This document shows, in pieces, positions 25,113-33,393 of a stretch of DNA of 64,000 nt. The stretch is from Thermohalobaculum sp965263335 (GTDB taxonomy: Bacteria > Pseudomonadota > Alphaproteobacteria > Rhodobacterales > Rhodobacteraceae), in contig CBDHHE010000001.1 in NCBI GenBank assembly GCA_965263335.1, positions 3,596,001 through 3,660,000 on the forward strand, read 5' to 3'. Numbering within the stretch: position 1 is the first letter of the stretch; each line of letters opens with the position of its first letter. The notes below the pieces were generated by a model, which saw only the letters and a program-made list of their open reading frames with translations, searched no databases and was not told the DNA's origin. The translations under genes and the position numbers were made by a program.

Positions 25113-26381
25113 TCAGTAGGCTTGGCTGAACCAGTACCAGGGTTCCACAATGCTGGCGCTTGAGGGCTGTGGGGCTGTGTGGCCACGCAAGACAATGACA
25201 GCTCCTGTGCCAGCGGCACCTGCGTCGGCACCAGGCACGCCGATCACCTGCTCGTGCGTGCCGTCTGCATTCAGATCGAGCCACAAGACCGTGCGCTCGG
25301 TCTCCGCTTCAAGACCGGGAAAGCCCGGAAGATCAATCACCGACGTCTCGCGCCGGAAGAGATCTGACGCGGCACCGAGCGGTGCAACATCGCTGACCGG
25401 TTTGATGCGGTTTCGCCTCTCCGCTGCCACACCGACAGTGATGTCCGAACCGTCTCGTTGTGCCGTGATCGCGAGCACTGCGGGCGCGTCTTCGCCGGCA
25501 CCGGGGCGTATCGCCAGCCGAGTGCCGAACCCGGATGCGCCTTCCGCCCCCGACATCTCAGCGGTCAGCTTTTTCCAGGGCCGAAATCCGCTTCTCTTGT
25601 GTCCGCGGAAGAGATACACGGCGCCCGCCCCCTCATCCTCTCCCGGCGCACCCACCGCCAGATCGGGCATCCCGTCACCGTCGAGGTCACCCGCGGCCAG
25701 CGCTGCACCAAAACGGTCGCCCGGCTCGTCGAGGTCCAGAACATTGTCAGGATGTGAGCCATACGTGCGCACCAGGCCGAATATGTCGCCTGCACTTAGG
25801 TGCGGCACACCCGTTGAGAACTGGCGCGTCGCGGTGGCCAGGCACGCCACCATGATCGTGTCTGGATCAAATGGGGTCAGCGCGTCGTGGAACTCGGTGT
25901 ACAGCATTCCTGCCTTGCCGGATCGGTTACAGCGGTAGGGGTCCTGCACGTCATCGCGCGCATACTCGTGCCCGAAGCCAAGGGCATGGCCGAACTCATG
26001 TACCGGGGCTTTCAGGTTCACCGACAGGGCGGCGAGCGTCCAAAGAGCCGGGAGAACCACACCGCCGGAGATACCGTCGATCTCGCGGCCCCGGCCTTTT
26101 GTCTGCGGGTAGGCGTTCTCCAGCGCAATGCGGATCCCGCGGCTGTCTTCTTGGCAGGCGGACCAGCCTGTGAAGTTGAGCGCGCTCTCTCGTTCCCAGG
26201 TCCGCGCGATGGCCTTGCGGATCAAGTCTCGTTCTTGACGGTGTTCGCGCTGCGGATTTTCCCAGCAAACTGGAATGTGCGGGTCTGGCCAAGTTGTACC
26301 GGGTTTGATGGTGAGTGCCAGGCCGTCACTTTGAGTGGCGATCAGTCCCAACACGGCGCTCAGGATAACGCGCTTCAGCAT
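25113..26381 (-). CDS. Secreted matrixin-like zinc protease with FG-GAP repeats
   Basis: Protein of 422 residues from ATG 26381; the frame is open for 30 more codons upstream, but only with a TTG start. A signal peptide (LKRVILSAVLGLIATQSDGLA) leads to a metzincin domain: HEFGHALGFGHE with zinc ligands His128, His132, His138 and catalytic Glu129, then a Met-turn in DTIMVAC (Met177). Next come integrin-like FG-GAP repeats, clearest at about 222-260 (GDRFGAALAAGDLDGDGMPD then LAVGAPGEDE), a diverged one near 280, and a last one near 375-405 (DLNADGTHEQVIGVPG). The Asp-rich loops would bind calcium. A protease fused to a beta-propeller adhesion module suggests an exported enzyme acting on surface or environmental proteins. 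Convergent with iorB. Confidence 0.87.
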   Translation of the reverse strand: MLKRVILSAVLGLIATQSDGLALTIKPGTTWPDPHIPVCWENPQREHRQERDLIRKAIARTWERESALNFTGWSACQEDSRGIRIALENAYPQTKGRGREIDGISGGVVLPALWTLAALSVNLKAPVHEFGHALGFGHEYARDDVQDPYRCNRSGKAGMLYTEFHDALTPFDPDTIMVACLATATRQFSTGVPHLSAGDIFGLVRTYGSHPDNVLDLDEPGDRFGAALAAGDLDGDGMPDLAVGAPGEDEGAGAVYLFRGHKRSGFRPWKKLTAEMSGAEGASGFGTRLAIRPGAGEDAPAVLAITAQRDGSDITVGVAAERRNRIKPVSDVAPLGAASDLFRRETSVIDLPGFPGLEAETERTVLWLDLNADGTHEQVIGVPGADAGAAGTGAVIVLRGHTAPQPSSASIVEPWYWFSQAY

Positions 26382-26633
26382 GCGACGAGACAATAGCGAC
26401 CTCGAGTATCGCTGCAAGCTTTGTCGCAGGCTAAATCTAGGAACAATTTTATCTTCTCTGCGGTCATTCAAGTCGGTTTCTCAGACTCGCACCGCTTGGT
26501 GGCGAGCCATAGGATGCGTCCACAAACGTCATCGACGATAAGAAGACCAAATCGTGGCCCCTAGGATTGGTCCACAAGAGGCGCCCCACGTGACCATAAA
26601 ATCAGACCGGCGACGGCTTCAGATGTTCCGCAG

Positions 26634-27584
26634 ATGCGAGAGCTGCTCCAGGTGGACGCCGGACAGAGGCAGGCCTTAGATCAGAACATCTGGGCGTTGG
26701 CTGACGATGCTGGTGCGCGGATCGAAACTGCGCTGAACACGGCCTTGAGGGATGCCGATCAGCCTGTTCGCCAGAAGTGGCTGGTTGCCGAGTTGGCCGA
26801 GCAGATCGTTGGCTTGACGCACTCGGTGCTCGTACCCGTGCCACCGATCTATGCAGGCAATCTGGGGTCTCCCGGACTGCTGATGGAAGACTGTTGCTGT
26901 GCCGATGACGCGCCTTGCGGGGTGATTGATGCGCTCATTGCCGCGGCGGAGCAGGATTTGCGCGATGCCGGAGCTCGCATTCTACTCGCGCAGTCGATCG
27001 CGAGGGGCCCGTGGCGCGAACGCTATGACAAGGCAAAGTACCGTGCGCTGACGCTCTATCTGTCTAAGCACGGTTTCGAGGATGCCGAGGCGGAATGCGG
27101 CGTTAGACCCGCCGTCGAAGGCGACGTCGCCGGAATTGTCGCTCAAAGTGCGCGGCATCGGGATATTCTGGAGGAGCTCGACCCGTTCTGGACCAGACAC
27201 TCAAAGGCGAACCTTCGCTTCGATCGATGGATGCGGCGCAGCCTGACATTCACGGATCGGGACATGCTTGTCTCCGTCAAGACTGGTGGTGTGGAAGGCT
27301 ACGTCATTGCGCAACCTGCGTCTGCGCTCCATTTCCCGCCCGCACACGCGACTGATGCCGTAGGTGTGATCGACGACTACTTCCACTTGGACTTCTCTGA
27401 ACCTCTGGTCCTGGACAACGAGGGGGCCGGTGCGCGCGCGCTGCTCCTTGAGGCAGAAGCTGCTTTCCAGCGTCGGGGAGTGCAGACGGCGATGGTCGTA
27501 TGTCCGGCGGCATGGGAGTCAAAGATGTCCCTGCTTGAAAGTGCGGGGTACGCCACCGTGACCGAGTGGCTGATCAAACGGTAG
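26634..27584 (+). CDS. GNAT-like acyltransferase family protein, uncertain
   Basis: Protein of 316 residues. The C-terminal half has features of a GNAT fold: GVRPAVEGDVAGIVAQSARH (entry strand and helix), VEGYVIAQPA (central strand), GVIDDYFHLDF, an acetyl-CoA-loop-like GAGARALLLEAEAAFQRRG, and the final AMVVCPAAWESKMSLLESAGY. The N-terminal half (1-150) seems a second, more degenerate GNAT-like unit, with an unusual acidic cysteine patch DCCCADDAPC near residue 85. A tandem GNAT architecture is plausible. No substrate can be inferred; the gene stands alone and is followed by a strong hairpin. The start has a weak ribosome-binding site. Confidence 0.65.
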   Translation: MRELLQVDAGQRQALDQNIWALADDAGARIETALNTALRDADQPVRQKWLVAELAEQIVGLTHSVLVPVPPIYAGNLGSPGLLMEDCCCADDAPCGVIDALIAAAEQDLRDAGARILLAQSIARGPWRERYDKAKYRALTLYLSKHGFEDAEAECGVRPAVEGDVAGIVAQSARHRDILEELDPFWTRHSKANLRFDRWMRRSLTFTDRDMLVSVKTGGVEGYVIAQPASALHFPPAHATDAVGVIDDYFHLDFSEPLVLDNEGAGARALLLEAEAAFQRRGVQTAMVVCPAAWESKMSLLESAGYATVTEWLIKR

Positions 27585-27598
27585 GGCTAGCTGTCTGC

Positions 27599-27627
27599 GG
27601 GCGTCGCCGCACACCACGGCGACGCCC
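27599..27627 (+). terminator. GC-rich stem-loop after the GNAT-like gene
   Basis: Perfect 11-base stem GGGCGTCGCCG (27599-27609) with CGGCGACGCCC (27617-27627), loop of 7, starting 14 bases after the stop. There is no T-run, only C and G, so termination strength is uncertain. Confidence 0.6.
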
Positions 27628-27647
27628 CCGGGGTGACGCCCCCCCGG

Positions 27648-27677
27648 ATCGCACCTACCCACCCCGGCGGGTGCGAT
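27648..27677. repeat. Second inverted repeat in the same gap
   Basis: ATCGCACC (27648-27655) pairs with GGTGCGAT (27670-27677) around a 14-base C/G-rich loop, 20 bases after the first hairpin. Either a back-up terminator or a structured remnant. Confidence 0.45.
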
Positions 27678-28293
27678 ACCCTTCGATATCAGCGCAGAGT
27701 CATGCTGTTTCAACGCACAAGGCGCGTTCGCGGTCCTCCGCTTCTGAACTCTTCTTGAACGCTTGCACCAAGCTGCGAGTGAGAATGGTCATGAGTGACG
27801 GCGCATGGAGAAGCGCAACCTCCTCAAATCACGCCTGGTCAGCGAGCGTGGAGAACCCAGGCCAGCTGACAGATCGGTCACCACGCGCTCGATGTTGGGG
27901 CATGGGCCGCGCAGGTTGCCTTGCAGGAGCGTCAGTGCTTTTCGGCCTCTGGCCTGCCTGCAGGCAAGGGCATCCGCATCCACGCTCACGCTGGCTGTGG
28001 CGCCGGCGAGCGCAGCGCTTCTTTGGTCACGTGGCGCTGCGGCCGCGTGCTGCGTTGCCCGGTTGCGATTGTCGCGATGTGTGCCGCGCCGCCCCGTAGG
28101 CGCTGCGATGTCAAACTTCGCCATGAGGCTCGTCTCCAAGATTCTGAGCGCGGACTCTGAGCAGGCTTCGTTTCAGCAGCGTGTCGAGTGGTGTTTCAAT
28201 TGTAGCTGAGGCGCGCCGCTCCCGCACGCGTGGAAGGGTCGCGTGGATGCCTGCGATCCGCTATAGCATTTCGGCTCAGCGAACGGGTGATCC
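27678..28293. other. Gene-poor stretch, one doubtful small reading frame
   Basis: About 600 bases between the hairpins and the glycosyltransferase gene. Several overlapping frames are open on both strands, with low-complexity Arg-, Ala- and Pro-rich translations typical of non-coding GC-rich DNA. The only one with a plausible start is a 111-residue minus-strand frame, 27789-28124, whose ATG has GGAG nine bases upstream; its product is very basic with no recognised domain. I would not call it a gene without comparative support. Confidence 0.4.
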
Positions 28294-29544
28294 ATGCGCA
28301 TTGCGATCCTGACCTTCGGCAGCCGAGGCGATGTCCAGCCATATCTGGCGCTTGGCACTGCGCTTCAGGCGCGGGGGCACGATGTGACGCTGGCAGCGCC
28401 CGAGAACTTTGCCGACTGGGTGATGTCGTCGGGGTTGCCGTTTGTTCCGATGCGCACGGACGTTCAGGCATTGCTGCAATCTCCGGAGATGCGGGCCGTT
28501 ATCGCGGGAAACTGGTTCAAGCTGCGCACGATATGGCGCGACACGGTGTTGCCGATGGTCCGGGCCACACTCGATGCCACTTGGGAAGCTGGTCGCGACG
28601 CGGAGGTTTTGATCTACCACCCCAAGATCGTCGGTGCGTCGGATGTGGCTGAGAGCACTGGAGCCCGGCTTGTGTGCGCCTCACCTGTCCCGATGTATCA
28701 GACAGGCGCTTTTCCGCTGATCACCACGGGACGCAACTTCGGGAAATGGCTCAATCGCCTCACATGGTCGCCGATGTGGCTCTCGCGGGCTCTCTACAAG
28801 CGCACGCTGAATGTCTGGCGTCGCGAACGTCTCGGGCTTGGTCCGGGACCGTTGTGGGCGGGCGTGGGCGTGACGCCGGGGTTGAAGACCCTGAGGCTTT
28901 GCGCGGTGTCCGAAGCAGTTGTCCCAAAACCCGACGACTGGGACGCGGACACGCACATGACGGGCTACTGGTTTTTCGGTGAAGACGATGACTGGAGGCC
29001 AGATCCGGAACTCGAGAGGTTCTTGGCGGGAGAGCCGCCGGTCTATGTGGGCTTCGGTTCGATGGTGGCCCAGGACCCCGAGCAGCTGACGCGCGAGATC
29101 ATCCACGGGGCAACAGAGGCCAAGATCAGGCTCCTCATCGCGACCGGTTGGGGTGGTGTGACCAATGTCGACGTGCCAGAGAATGTGCATGTGATCTCCA
29201 GCGCTCCGCACCATGCCTTGTTTCCACGATGCGCCGCTGTGGTGCACCATGGCGGGGCAGGCACGACCGCAGCAGGTCTGCGCGCTGGCCGCCCGACGCT
29301 GATCTGCCCGCATTCCGTTGACCAGCCGTTCTGGGCACGCCGGATCGAAGCGCTTGGCTGCGGGCCGCGAGGGTTGCCGATCAAGCAACTCACGGGAGCG
29401 CGGTTTGCAGATCGGCTGCGCGCTTTGACTGGCACGCCGGACTACACGGCGCGCGCCGCCGGGATCGCCGAACAACTTGCTCAGGAGGATGGCATCGCGA
29501 CGGCGGTCGGTCTGATCGAAACATGGGGCATGAAGGCATCCTAG
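28294..29544 (+). CDS. Family 1 glycosyltransferase, sterol glucosyltransferase/UGT-like
   Basis: GT-B glycosyltransferase of 416 residues. The N-terminus RIAILTFGSRGDVQPYLALG and GHDVTLAAPENF is the classic start of the sterol 3-beta-glucosyltransferase/UDP-glucuronosyl group (GT28-like N domain). The C-terminal donor domain has PPVYVGFGSMV, HALFPRCAAVVHHGGAGTTAAGLRAGRPTLICPHSVDQPFWA, the UGT signature with its HGGAGT loop and DQ pair. It would transfer a sugar from UDP-sugar to a lipid or hydrophobic small molecule. Stands alone; 76 bases later an EamA transporter begins, perhaps unrelated. ATG 28294 has a GGGTGA-like site. Confidence 0.9.
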   Translation: MRIAILTFGSRGDVQPYLALGTALQARGHDVTLAAPENFADWVMSSGLPFVPMRTDVQALLQSPEMRAVIAGNWFKLRTIWRDTVLPMVRATLDATWEAGRDAEVLIYHPKIVGASDVAESTGARLVCASPVPMYQTGAFPLITTGRNFGKWLNRLTWSPMWLSRALYKRTLNVWRRERLGLGPGPLWAGVGVTPGLKTLRLCAVSEAVVPKPDDWDADTHMTGYWFFGEDDDWRPDPELERFLAGEPPVYVGFGSMVAQDPEQLTREIIHGATEAKIRLLIATGWGGVTNVDVPENVHVISSAPHHALFPRCAAVVHHGGAGTTAAGLRAGRPTLICPHSVDQPFWARRIEALGCGPRGLPIKQLTGARFADRLRALTGTPDYTARAAGIAEQLAQEDGIATAVGLIETWGMKAS

Positions 29545-29620
29545 CGGTCGTCAACCGCTCGACAAACGATGGCGCGGCGCTCTAGTCTGATTTCACAAGG
29601 TGCCGCCCGCGGGAGGATTC

Positions 29621-30520
29621 ATGCCCTTTGACCGCCTCCGCGACCGGACGGACTTGTTGCCAAGCATCGCGATCGTCGTTGGTGGCATGATGTGGGGCGG
29701 CATCTGGCTGCCGCTCCGGGCGCTTGGCGAAGCCGGTCTGCCTGCGGCCTGGCCTGGTGCTGTTCTCTACATGGGGACGGCGGTGGTCCTGCTGCCGATC
29801 TGTGTGGTGCGCTGGCGCCGGATTGTCGCGCAATGGCGTGTGCTCGCTGTGTGCGGTCTGTTCACCGGTGCGGCGTTCAGCTTTTACTCGACCAGCCTGA
29901 TCCTGACCGAGGTGGTGCGCTCGGTGCTGCTGTTCTATCTGACCCCGATCTGGGGCACGCTTCTGGGGCTCATTGTGCTGGGTGAGCGGCTCACTCCTTC
30001 CAGGGCGATTGCGCTGGCAATGGCGGTGACGGGGCTGCTGGTGGTGCTCGGAATCGGCGAGAAGGTGCCTTGGCCACAAAACACCGGCGATTGGCTGGCC
30101 TTGTTGTCCGGGCTGGCCTGGGCCTTCGGGACACTCAAGCTCTATCAGGCGGGACCCATAGCCATCCCCGAGCAAATCATGAGTTTCATCATGGGCAGCA
30201 TGGTCGTGACCATGGGCTCAATCGCCCTTGGCGGTCCCACCTTTGGCGGTCTCGTGGAGGGGGAACTGTTGATCGAAATGTTGCCCTGGGGATTGCTCGC
30301 TGCGCTCTTCATCCTGCCGATGGTATGGCTGACGCTCTGGCCATCGACGGTCCTCACGCCCGGACGTATCGGGCTCCTGCTGATGAGCGACGTCGTGGTG
30401 GGTGTTGTCTCGGCGGCAATCTGGGCCGGCGAGCCCTTCGGCGTACGCGAGGCCGTCGGCGCAATGCTCATCGTCGGGGCCGGTGTGGTCGAGGTGTTGG
30501 GTGGGCGGCAACGCGCCTGA
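29621..30520 (+). CDS. EamA/DMT family transporter
   Basis: Membrane protein of 299 residues with about ten hydrophobic segments in two EamA halves. The first half opens IAIVVGGMMWGGIWLPLRAL and contains SFYSTSLILTEVVRSVLLFYLTPIW, a typical DMT signature (helix 3-4); the end of each half has the E-R-x-T and GEP motifs (VLGERLTPSRAIA, AGEPFGVREAVGAMLIV). ATG 29621 follows GGGAGG; an upstream in-frame GTG/ATG would add seven residues. Substrate unknown; DMT proteins export metabolites or amino acids. Confidence 0.9.
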   Translation: MPFDRLRDRTDLLPSIAIVVGGMMWGGIWLPLRALGEAGLPAAWPGAVLYMGTAVVLLPICVVRWRRIVAQWRVLAVCGLFTGAAFSFYSTSLILTEVVRSVLLFYLTPIWGTLLGLIVLGERLTPSRAIALAMAVTGLLVVLGIGEKVPWPQNTGDWLALLSGLAWAFGTLKLYQAGPIAIPEQIMSFIMGSMVVTMGSIALGGPTFGGLVEGELLIEMLPWGLLAALFILPMVWLTLWPSTVLTPGRIGLLLMSDVVVGVVSAAIWAGEPFGVREAVGAMLIVGAGVVEVLGGRQRA

Positions 30521-30596
30521 TCACCGCTCGTTTTGACAAGTCCTCGCAACGTTCCCGAACTCGTCCGACGATGTCTGAGTGGATGCGAGGTGTCGT

Positions 30597-30626
30597 GGTC
30601 CGGACTGCCTCAGAGCAGACCGGACC
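30597..30626. terminator. Hairpin in the convergent gap, likely bidirectional terminator
   Basis: GGTCCGG, one A/A mismatch and CTGC (30597-30608) pair with GCAG and CCGGACC (30615-30626) around a 6-base loop, giving 11 paired bases. It lies between the convergent EamA and PBP-OmpA genes. No clear T-run on either side. Confidence 0.55.
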
Positions 30627-30682
30627 GGCAGACCCGAACCTAGGCCGCAAATGCAGTGCGGGATTGGTCCCCGCGCGCTAGG

Positions 30683-32284
30683 TCAGCGGGGAACGCGAAG
30701 CCAGACCTCGACACGGCGATTGCGCGCCCGTCCGACATCGGTGGTGTTGCAGGACAGCGGCAGAAGCTCACCATAGCTGAGCGCGGTCAGGTTCAGCCTC
30801 TGCGACGTGTCCGGGCTCAGCGATTGAAGCAGGATGTCGCGCACCGCCTGTGAGCGTGACAGGGCCAGGCTGGTGTTACGGACGCGGTCACCGACTGAAT
30901 CCGCAAAACCCACCAACAGCACTTCCTGGCCGTCGAAATCACCCCGCTCCATTCGCTCCCCCAGCTCTTCGAGATTGCGCACAGACTCGGGATCGAGCAG
31001 GCTGGAGCCGGTCTGAAACCGGAAGGAGATGCTGAGGCGGTCGGCGTTGCGAAGCTCACGCATCATATCGCTGTACTGTTGACCGTTGAAGTCGGGTTCG
31101 ACCGCGGCCGTGTGCACCAGCATCATTCCCATGTTCTCGAGACGCATGCGTTCCAGCTCCCGGTCGACGAAGTTGCTTTCCTTGATGTAGGATTGTGCGT
31201 CATCGCTGAGCGCCCAGTTCAGGAACGACCGTGCTTCGGGATGGATCGTTCCCGGTCGGGTGTAGGCGTAGAGCCGCCTCGAGAGTGAGTATCCCTCGAT
31301 CTTCATCCGAAAGTCGGTGGGTGGCGAGAGGAGCCCGCATTCCTCGCGGATCGAGAGCATGTTGACATCGTTCGTGCGCGCCAGCCAGCGGCCCACAAAT
31401 CCGATGCCGCCACGATCTTCCATCACGGCATCGACCAGATCCTGATAGGCGCTCCAGCGTTGCACGCTCGGCATCTCTTCTTGCCCGAGCGGTCGCACCA
31501 ATGCATCCAGCATCACCGCCCGATCTCCGGAACCCTCGCCGTACGAATTGACGGTGATCGGGTGATTTCCGCCCCCAAGCTCAAGCCAGTTGTCGATCTC
31601 GCCGGACCAGATCTGCGCCACTTCTTCTGCGCTCAGGTTCGGGACCGGGTTGTCCGGATGGGTGATCAGCGCGATCCCATCGACGCCCAGGACGATTTCG
31701 TTCTCGGTGTCGCGCAGTTCGGGCACGCCTGCTGGCTGCAGCTTCTCGATCAGGTCACTGTCCTTCATGCGCCTGTCTGCAAGGCCGATTTCTGCAGCAT
31801 CAGCGGCCAGCGAGGTGAAAGCCGAGCCCGATCCGCGTGTCTGCAGGTCGATTTCGGCCCGCAGCGACCCGTCCGGTTCCGTGAGCTTGACAATCCGGGC
31901 GGCCGGGTCTTCCGTCTGCTCGATCGAGAACTCGGCGCCGATGGAATTTGCATATCCACGGAGCAGATTGGGGATCAGTGTCGTGCCGACCGTCCTCGAC
32001 CCATGAATGCTGAACTGAGGTTCGTATTCCTCGATCACGGGACAAACGATGCCGGTACAGTCGACCTCCGAGGCGGCGACCCGCAGGACGCCCATTCCAT
32101 TGACGGAGATCACATACTCACCATCCTCGAAGGCGATGAGATCGCCCATCAGCGTGATCGTGCCATCCTCGGACTGAAGCCTGACCGGCGCTTTTTGCTG
32201 CGAAAGCCCATCGGTCGGGACAAGTGTAGCGGCGACAATGCAAGTTAACGCTGACCAGCGAACAAGATTTTCAACTCTAAGCAT
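30683..32284 (-). CDS. Phosphate-binding-protein-like domain fused to OmpA domain
   Basis: Protein of 533 residues. ATG 32284 is chosen for the GGGGG run eight bases upstream; the frame is open further up. After a signal peptide (LTCIVAATLVPTDGLSQQ) come a short beta-rich region, then a PstS-type substrate-binding domain (about 95-370: FSIHGSRTVGTTLIPNLLRGYA, LSAEEVAQIWSGEIDNW, SYGEGSGDRAVMLDALV, GGIGFVGRWL), and a C-terminal OmpA peptidoglycan-binding domain (about 410-533: ISFRFQTGSSLLD, VGFADSVGDRVRN, RNRRVEVWL). The combination suggests an envelope-anchored anion-binding protein rather than a free ABC receptor; no PstCAB genes are near. Divergent from the pilin operon across a gap with a perfect 16-base palindrome. 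Confidence 0.9.
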   Translation of the reverse strand: MLRVENLVRWSALTCIVAATLVPTDGLSQQKAPVRLQSEDGTITLMGDLIAFEDGEYVISVNGMGVLRVAASEVDCTGIVCPVIEEYEPQFSIHGSRTVGTTLIPNLLRGYANSIGAEFSIEQTEDPAARIVKLTEPDGSLRAEIDLQTRGSGSAFTSLAADAAEIGLADRRMKDSDLIEKLQPAGVPELRDTENEIVLGVDGIALITHPDNPVPNLSAEEVAQIWSGEIDNWLELGGGNHPITVNSYGEGSGDRAVMLDALVRPLGQEEMPSVQRWSAYQDLVDAVMEDRGGIGFVGRWLARTNDVNMLSIREECGLLSPPTDFRMKIEGYSLSRRLYAYTRPGTIHPEARSFLNWALSDDAQSYIKESNFVDRELERMRLENMGMMLVHTAAVEPDFNGQQYSDMMRELRNADRLSISFRFQTGSSLLDPESVRNLEELGERMERGDFDGQEVLLVGFADSVGDRVRNTSLALSRSQAVRDILLQSLSPDTSQRLNLTALSYGELLPLSCNTTDVGRARNRRVEVWLRVPR

Positions 32285-32331
32285 AGTAATTGCCCCCATA
32301 CCCAAATTGCCCAGCGTTCTGAGCTTAGTGA

Positions 32332-32347
32332 GTTTCAGCGCTGAAAC
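32332..32347. promoter_or_regulatory. Perfect 16-base palindrome GTTTCAGCGCTGAAAC, putative operator
   Basis: The palindrome lies 48 bases upstream of the PBP-OmpA start codon, in a locally AT-richer stretch followed by AAAACAAAGG. Its size and symmetry fit a dimeric regulator site. No second copy was noticed in the window. Confidence 0.45.
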
Positions 32348-32718
32348 AAAACAAAGGTCAAGCCCTTGCATGGTTGGGATGTGGATTTTGTTTCTACGTA
32401 AGGCTGACAACTTGCAGATTTTCAACCAGGAGTATTGAGCATTTCTAGTGATGCGCCCAATGCACGAGCTGGTGGGGGCAGACTTTGAGCGCACAGCATG
32501 CCGGTTGCGCCGGAGTCGGGCGATCTGACTGTCTTCATGAATCAGTTGTGTGTGCGATTCTGGGTCTCAGCTCCGAAGTCCGGCAACTATCAAAAGTTGA
32601 GCTGCCACATTCGAGCACAATCAAATCAAATTCGAGGCACATTGCAGACATGTTCGATGGTTAACACTTCGTCTCAGAGGCAACTCACACGGATCCCCCG
32701 GATGTGGGGATGGGGCGT

Positions 32719-32750
32719 CGGTCACCGAGGGAACACAAGGGCGGTGACCG
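32719..32750 (+). promoter_or_regulatory. Leader hairpin upstream of the pilin gene
   Basis: CGGTCACC (32719-32726) pairs with GGTGACCG (32743-32750) around a 16-base loop, ending 28 bases before the pilin start and just upstream of its AAAAAGGGGA ribosome-binding region. It could stabilise the mRNA or tune translation. Confidence 0.45.
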
Positions 32751-32778
32751 GCAAAGCTCCAAAAAGGGGACACGAAGA

Positions 32779-33288
32779 ATGAAGAAGCTTCTTTCAACCG
32801 CGGCGGTCTGCGCGCTTGCACTCGCTCCTGCCGGCCCTGCTTCTGCTGACAGTACAGACAACCTTCTGATCCAAGGCACCGTGGTCGGTATCTGTGCTGC
32901 CAGCGGCATCCCGGCGACCGTTCCGGTCGATCTTCTGAACGGAGGTCCGCAACTGCTGGCGGCCATCACCTACACCTGCACGCTTCCGGGCGGGTTCACG
33001 CGCTCATTCTCTTCTGCCAATGGCGGTCTGCTGCAACATGACCAGAGCGCGGTGACGGTGCCCTACAACGTGTCGCATGATGGCACGAATGGTCTGGCCT
33101 TTGCGCCGATCCAACTCAGCTCGACGATCACCGATGCGGCGCCGCTCGGCGGTATCCCCGACCCGGTCTTCGCCGCAGGGGTTTCGGGCAACCTGAACTT
33201 CACGCTGCAGGCGGTCAATCCGAACCTGTTCGAGGGCCTCTACGAGGACACCCTCACGGTAAGCGTGACGGCAAACATCACGCCTTAA
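32779..33288 (+). CDS. Chaperone-usher pilin, spore coat U (SCPU)-like
   Basis: Secreted protein of 169 residues; AAAAAGGGGA precedes ATG 32779. The signal peptide is KKLLSTAAVCALALAPAGPASA. The mature part is a beta-rich domain with a cysteine pair (GICAASG and YTCTLPG) and the C-terminal motif FEGLYEDTLTVSVTANI, the G-x-Y-x-D-x-L-x-V-x-V end strand typical of SCPU/CsuA-B type pilins. It is separated from the chaperone gene by a strong terminator, as expected for an abundant major subunit made in excess over its assembly proteins. Confidence 0.82.
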   Translation: MKKLLSTAAVCALALAPAGPASADSTDNLLIQGTVVGICAASGIPATVPVDLLNGGPQLLAAITYTCTLPGGFTRSFSSANGGLLQHDQSAVTVPYNVSHDGTNGLAFAPIQLSSTITDAAPLGGIPDPVFAAGVSGNLNFTLQAVNPNLFEGLYEDTLTVSVTANITP

Positions 33289-33322
33289 AGGTCGGGAAGG
33301 CCTCGGGCCACCTGTCTGCTGG

Positions 33323-33356
33323 AAAACGGGGCTTGTGCGCTGGCCCCGTTTTTTTT
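33323..33356 (+). terminator. Intrinsic terminator between pilin and chaperone
   Basis: Stem AAAACGGGGC (33323-33332) with GCCCCGTTTT (33343-33352), loop of 10, and a T-run through 33356. Being inside the pilus operon it may act as an attenuator, giving more pilin than chaperone and usher transcript. Confidence 0.88.
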
Positions 33357-33393
33357 ATTGTTTCACAAAATATAAGAGAGTGGGGCTAGAGCA

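Larger units (their letters stand above)
32285..32778. other. Divergent promoter region between PBP-OmpA and pilus operons
   Basis: A 494-base gap, less GC-rich than its surroundings, with no convincing gene. It must hold the promoters of the minus-strand PBP-OmpA gene and of the plus-strand pilin gene. Visible elements are the 16-base palindrome at 32332-32347 and the leader hairpin at 32719-32750. I saw no convincing sigma-70 or sigma-54 promoter by eye. Confidence 0.6.

Noticed and set aside
27789..28124. 111-residue minus-strand frame as a gene
   Set aside because: Only a fair ribosome-binding site; highly basic, no domain, overlapping equally long frames on the other strand.
29582..30175. 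Long minus-strand open frame over the EamA gene
   Set aside because: Gln/His/Arg-rich translation without family features; the plus strand encodes a clear DMT transporter.
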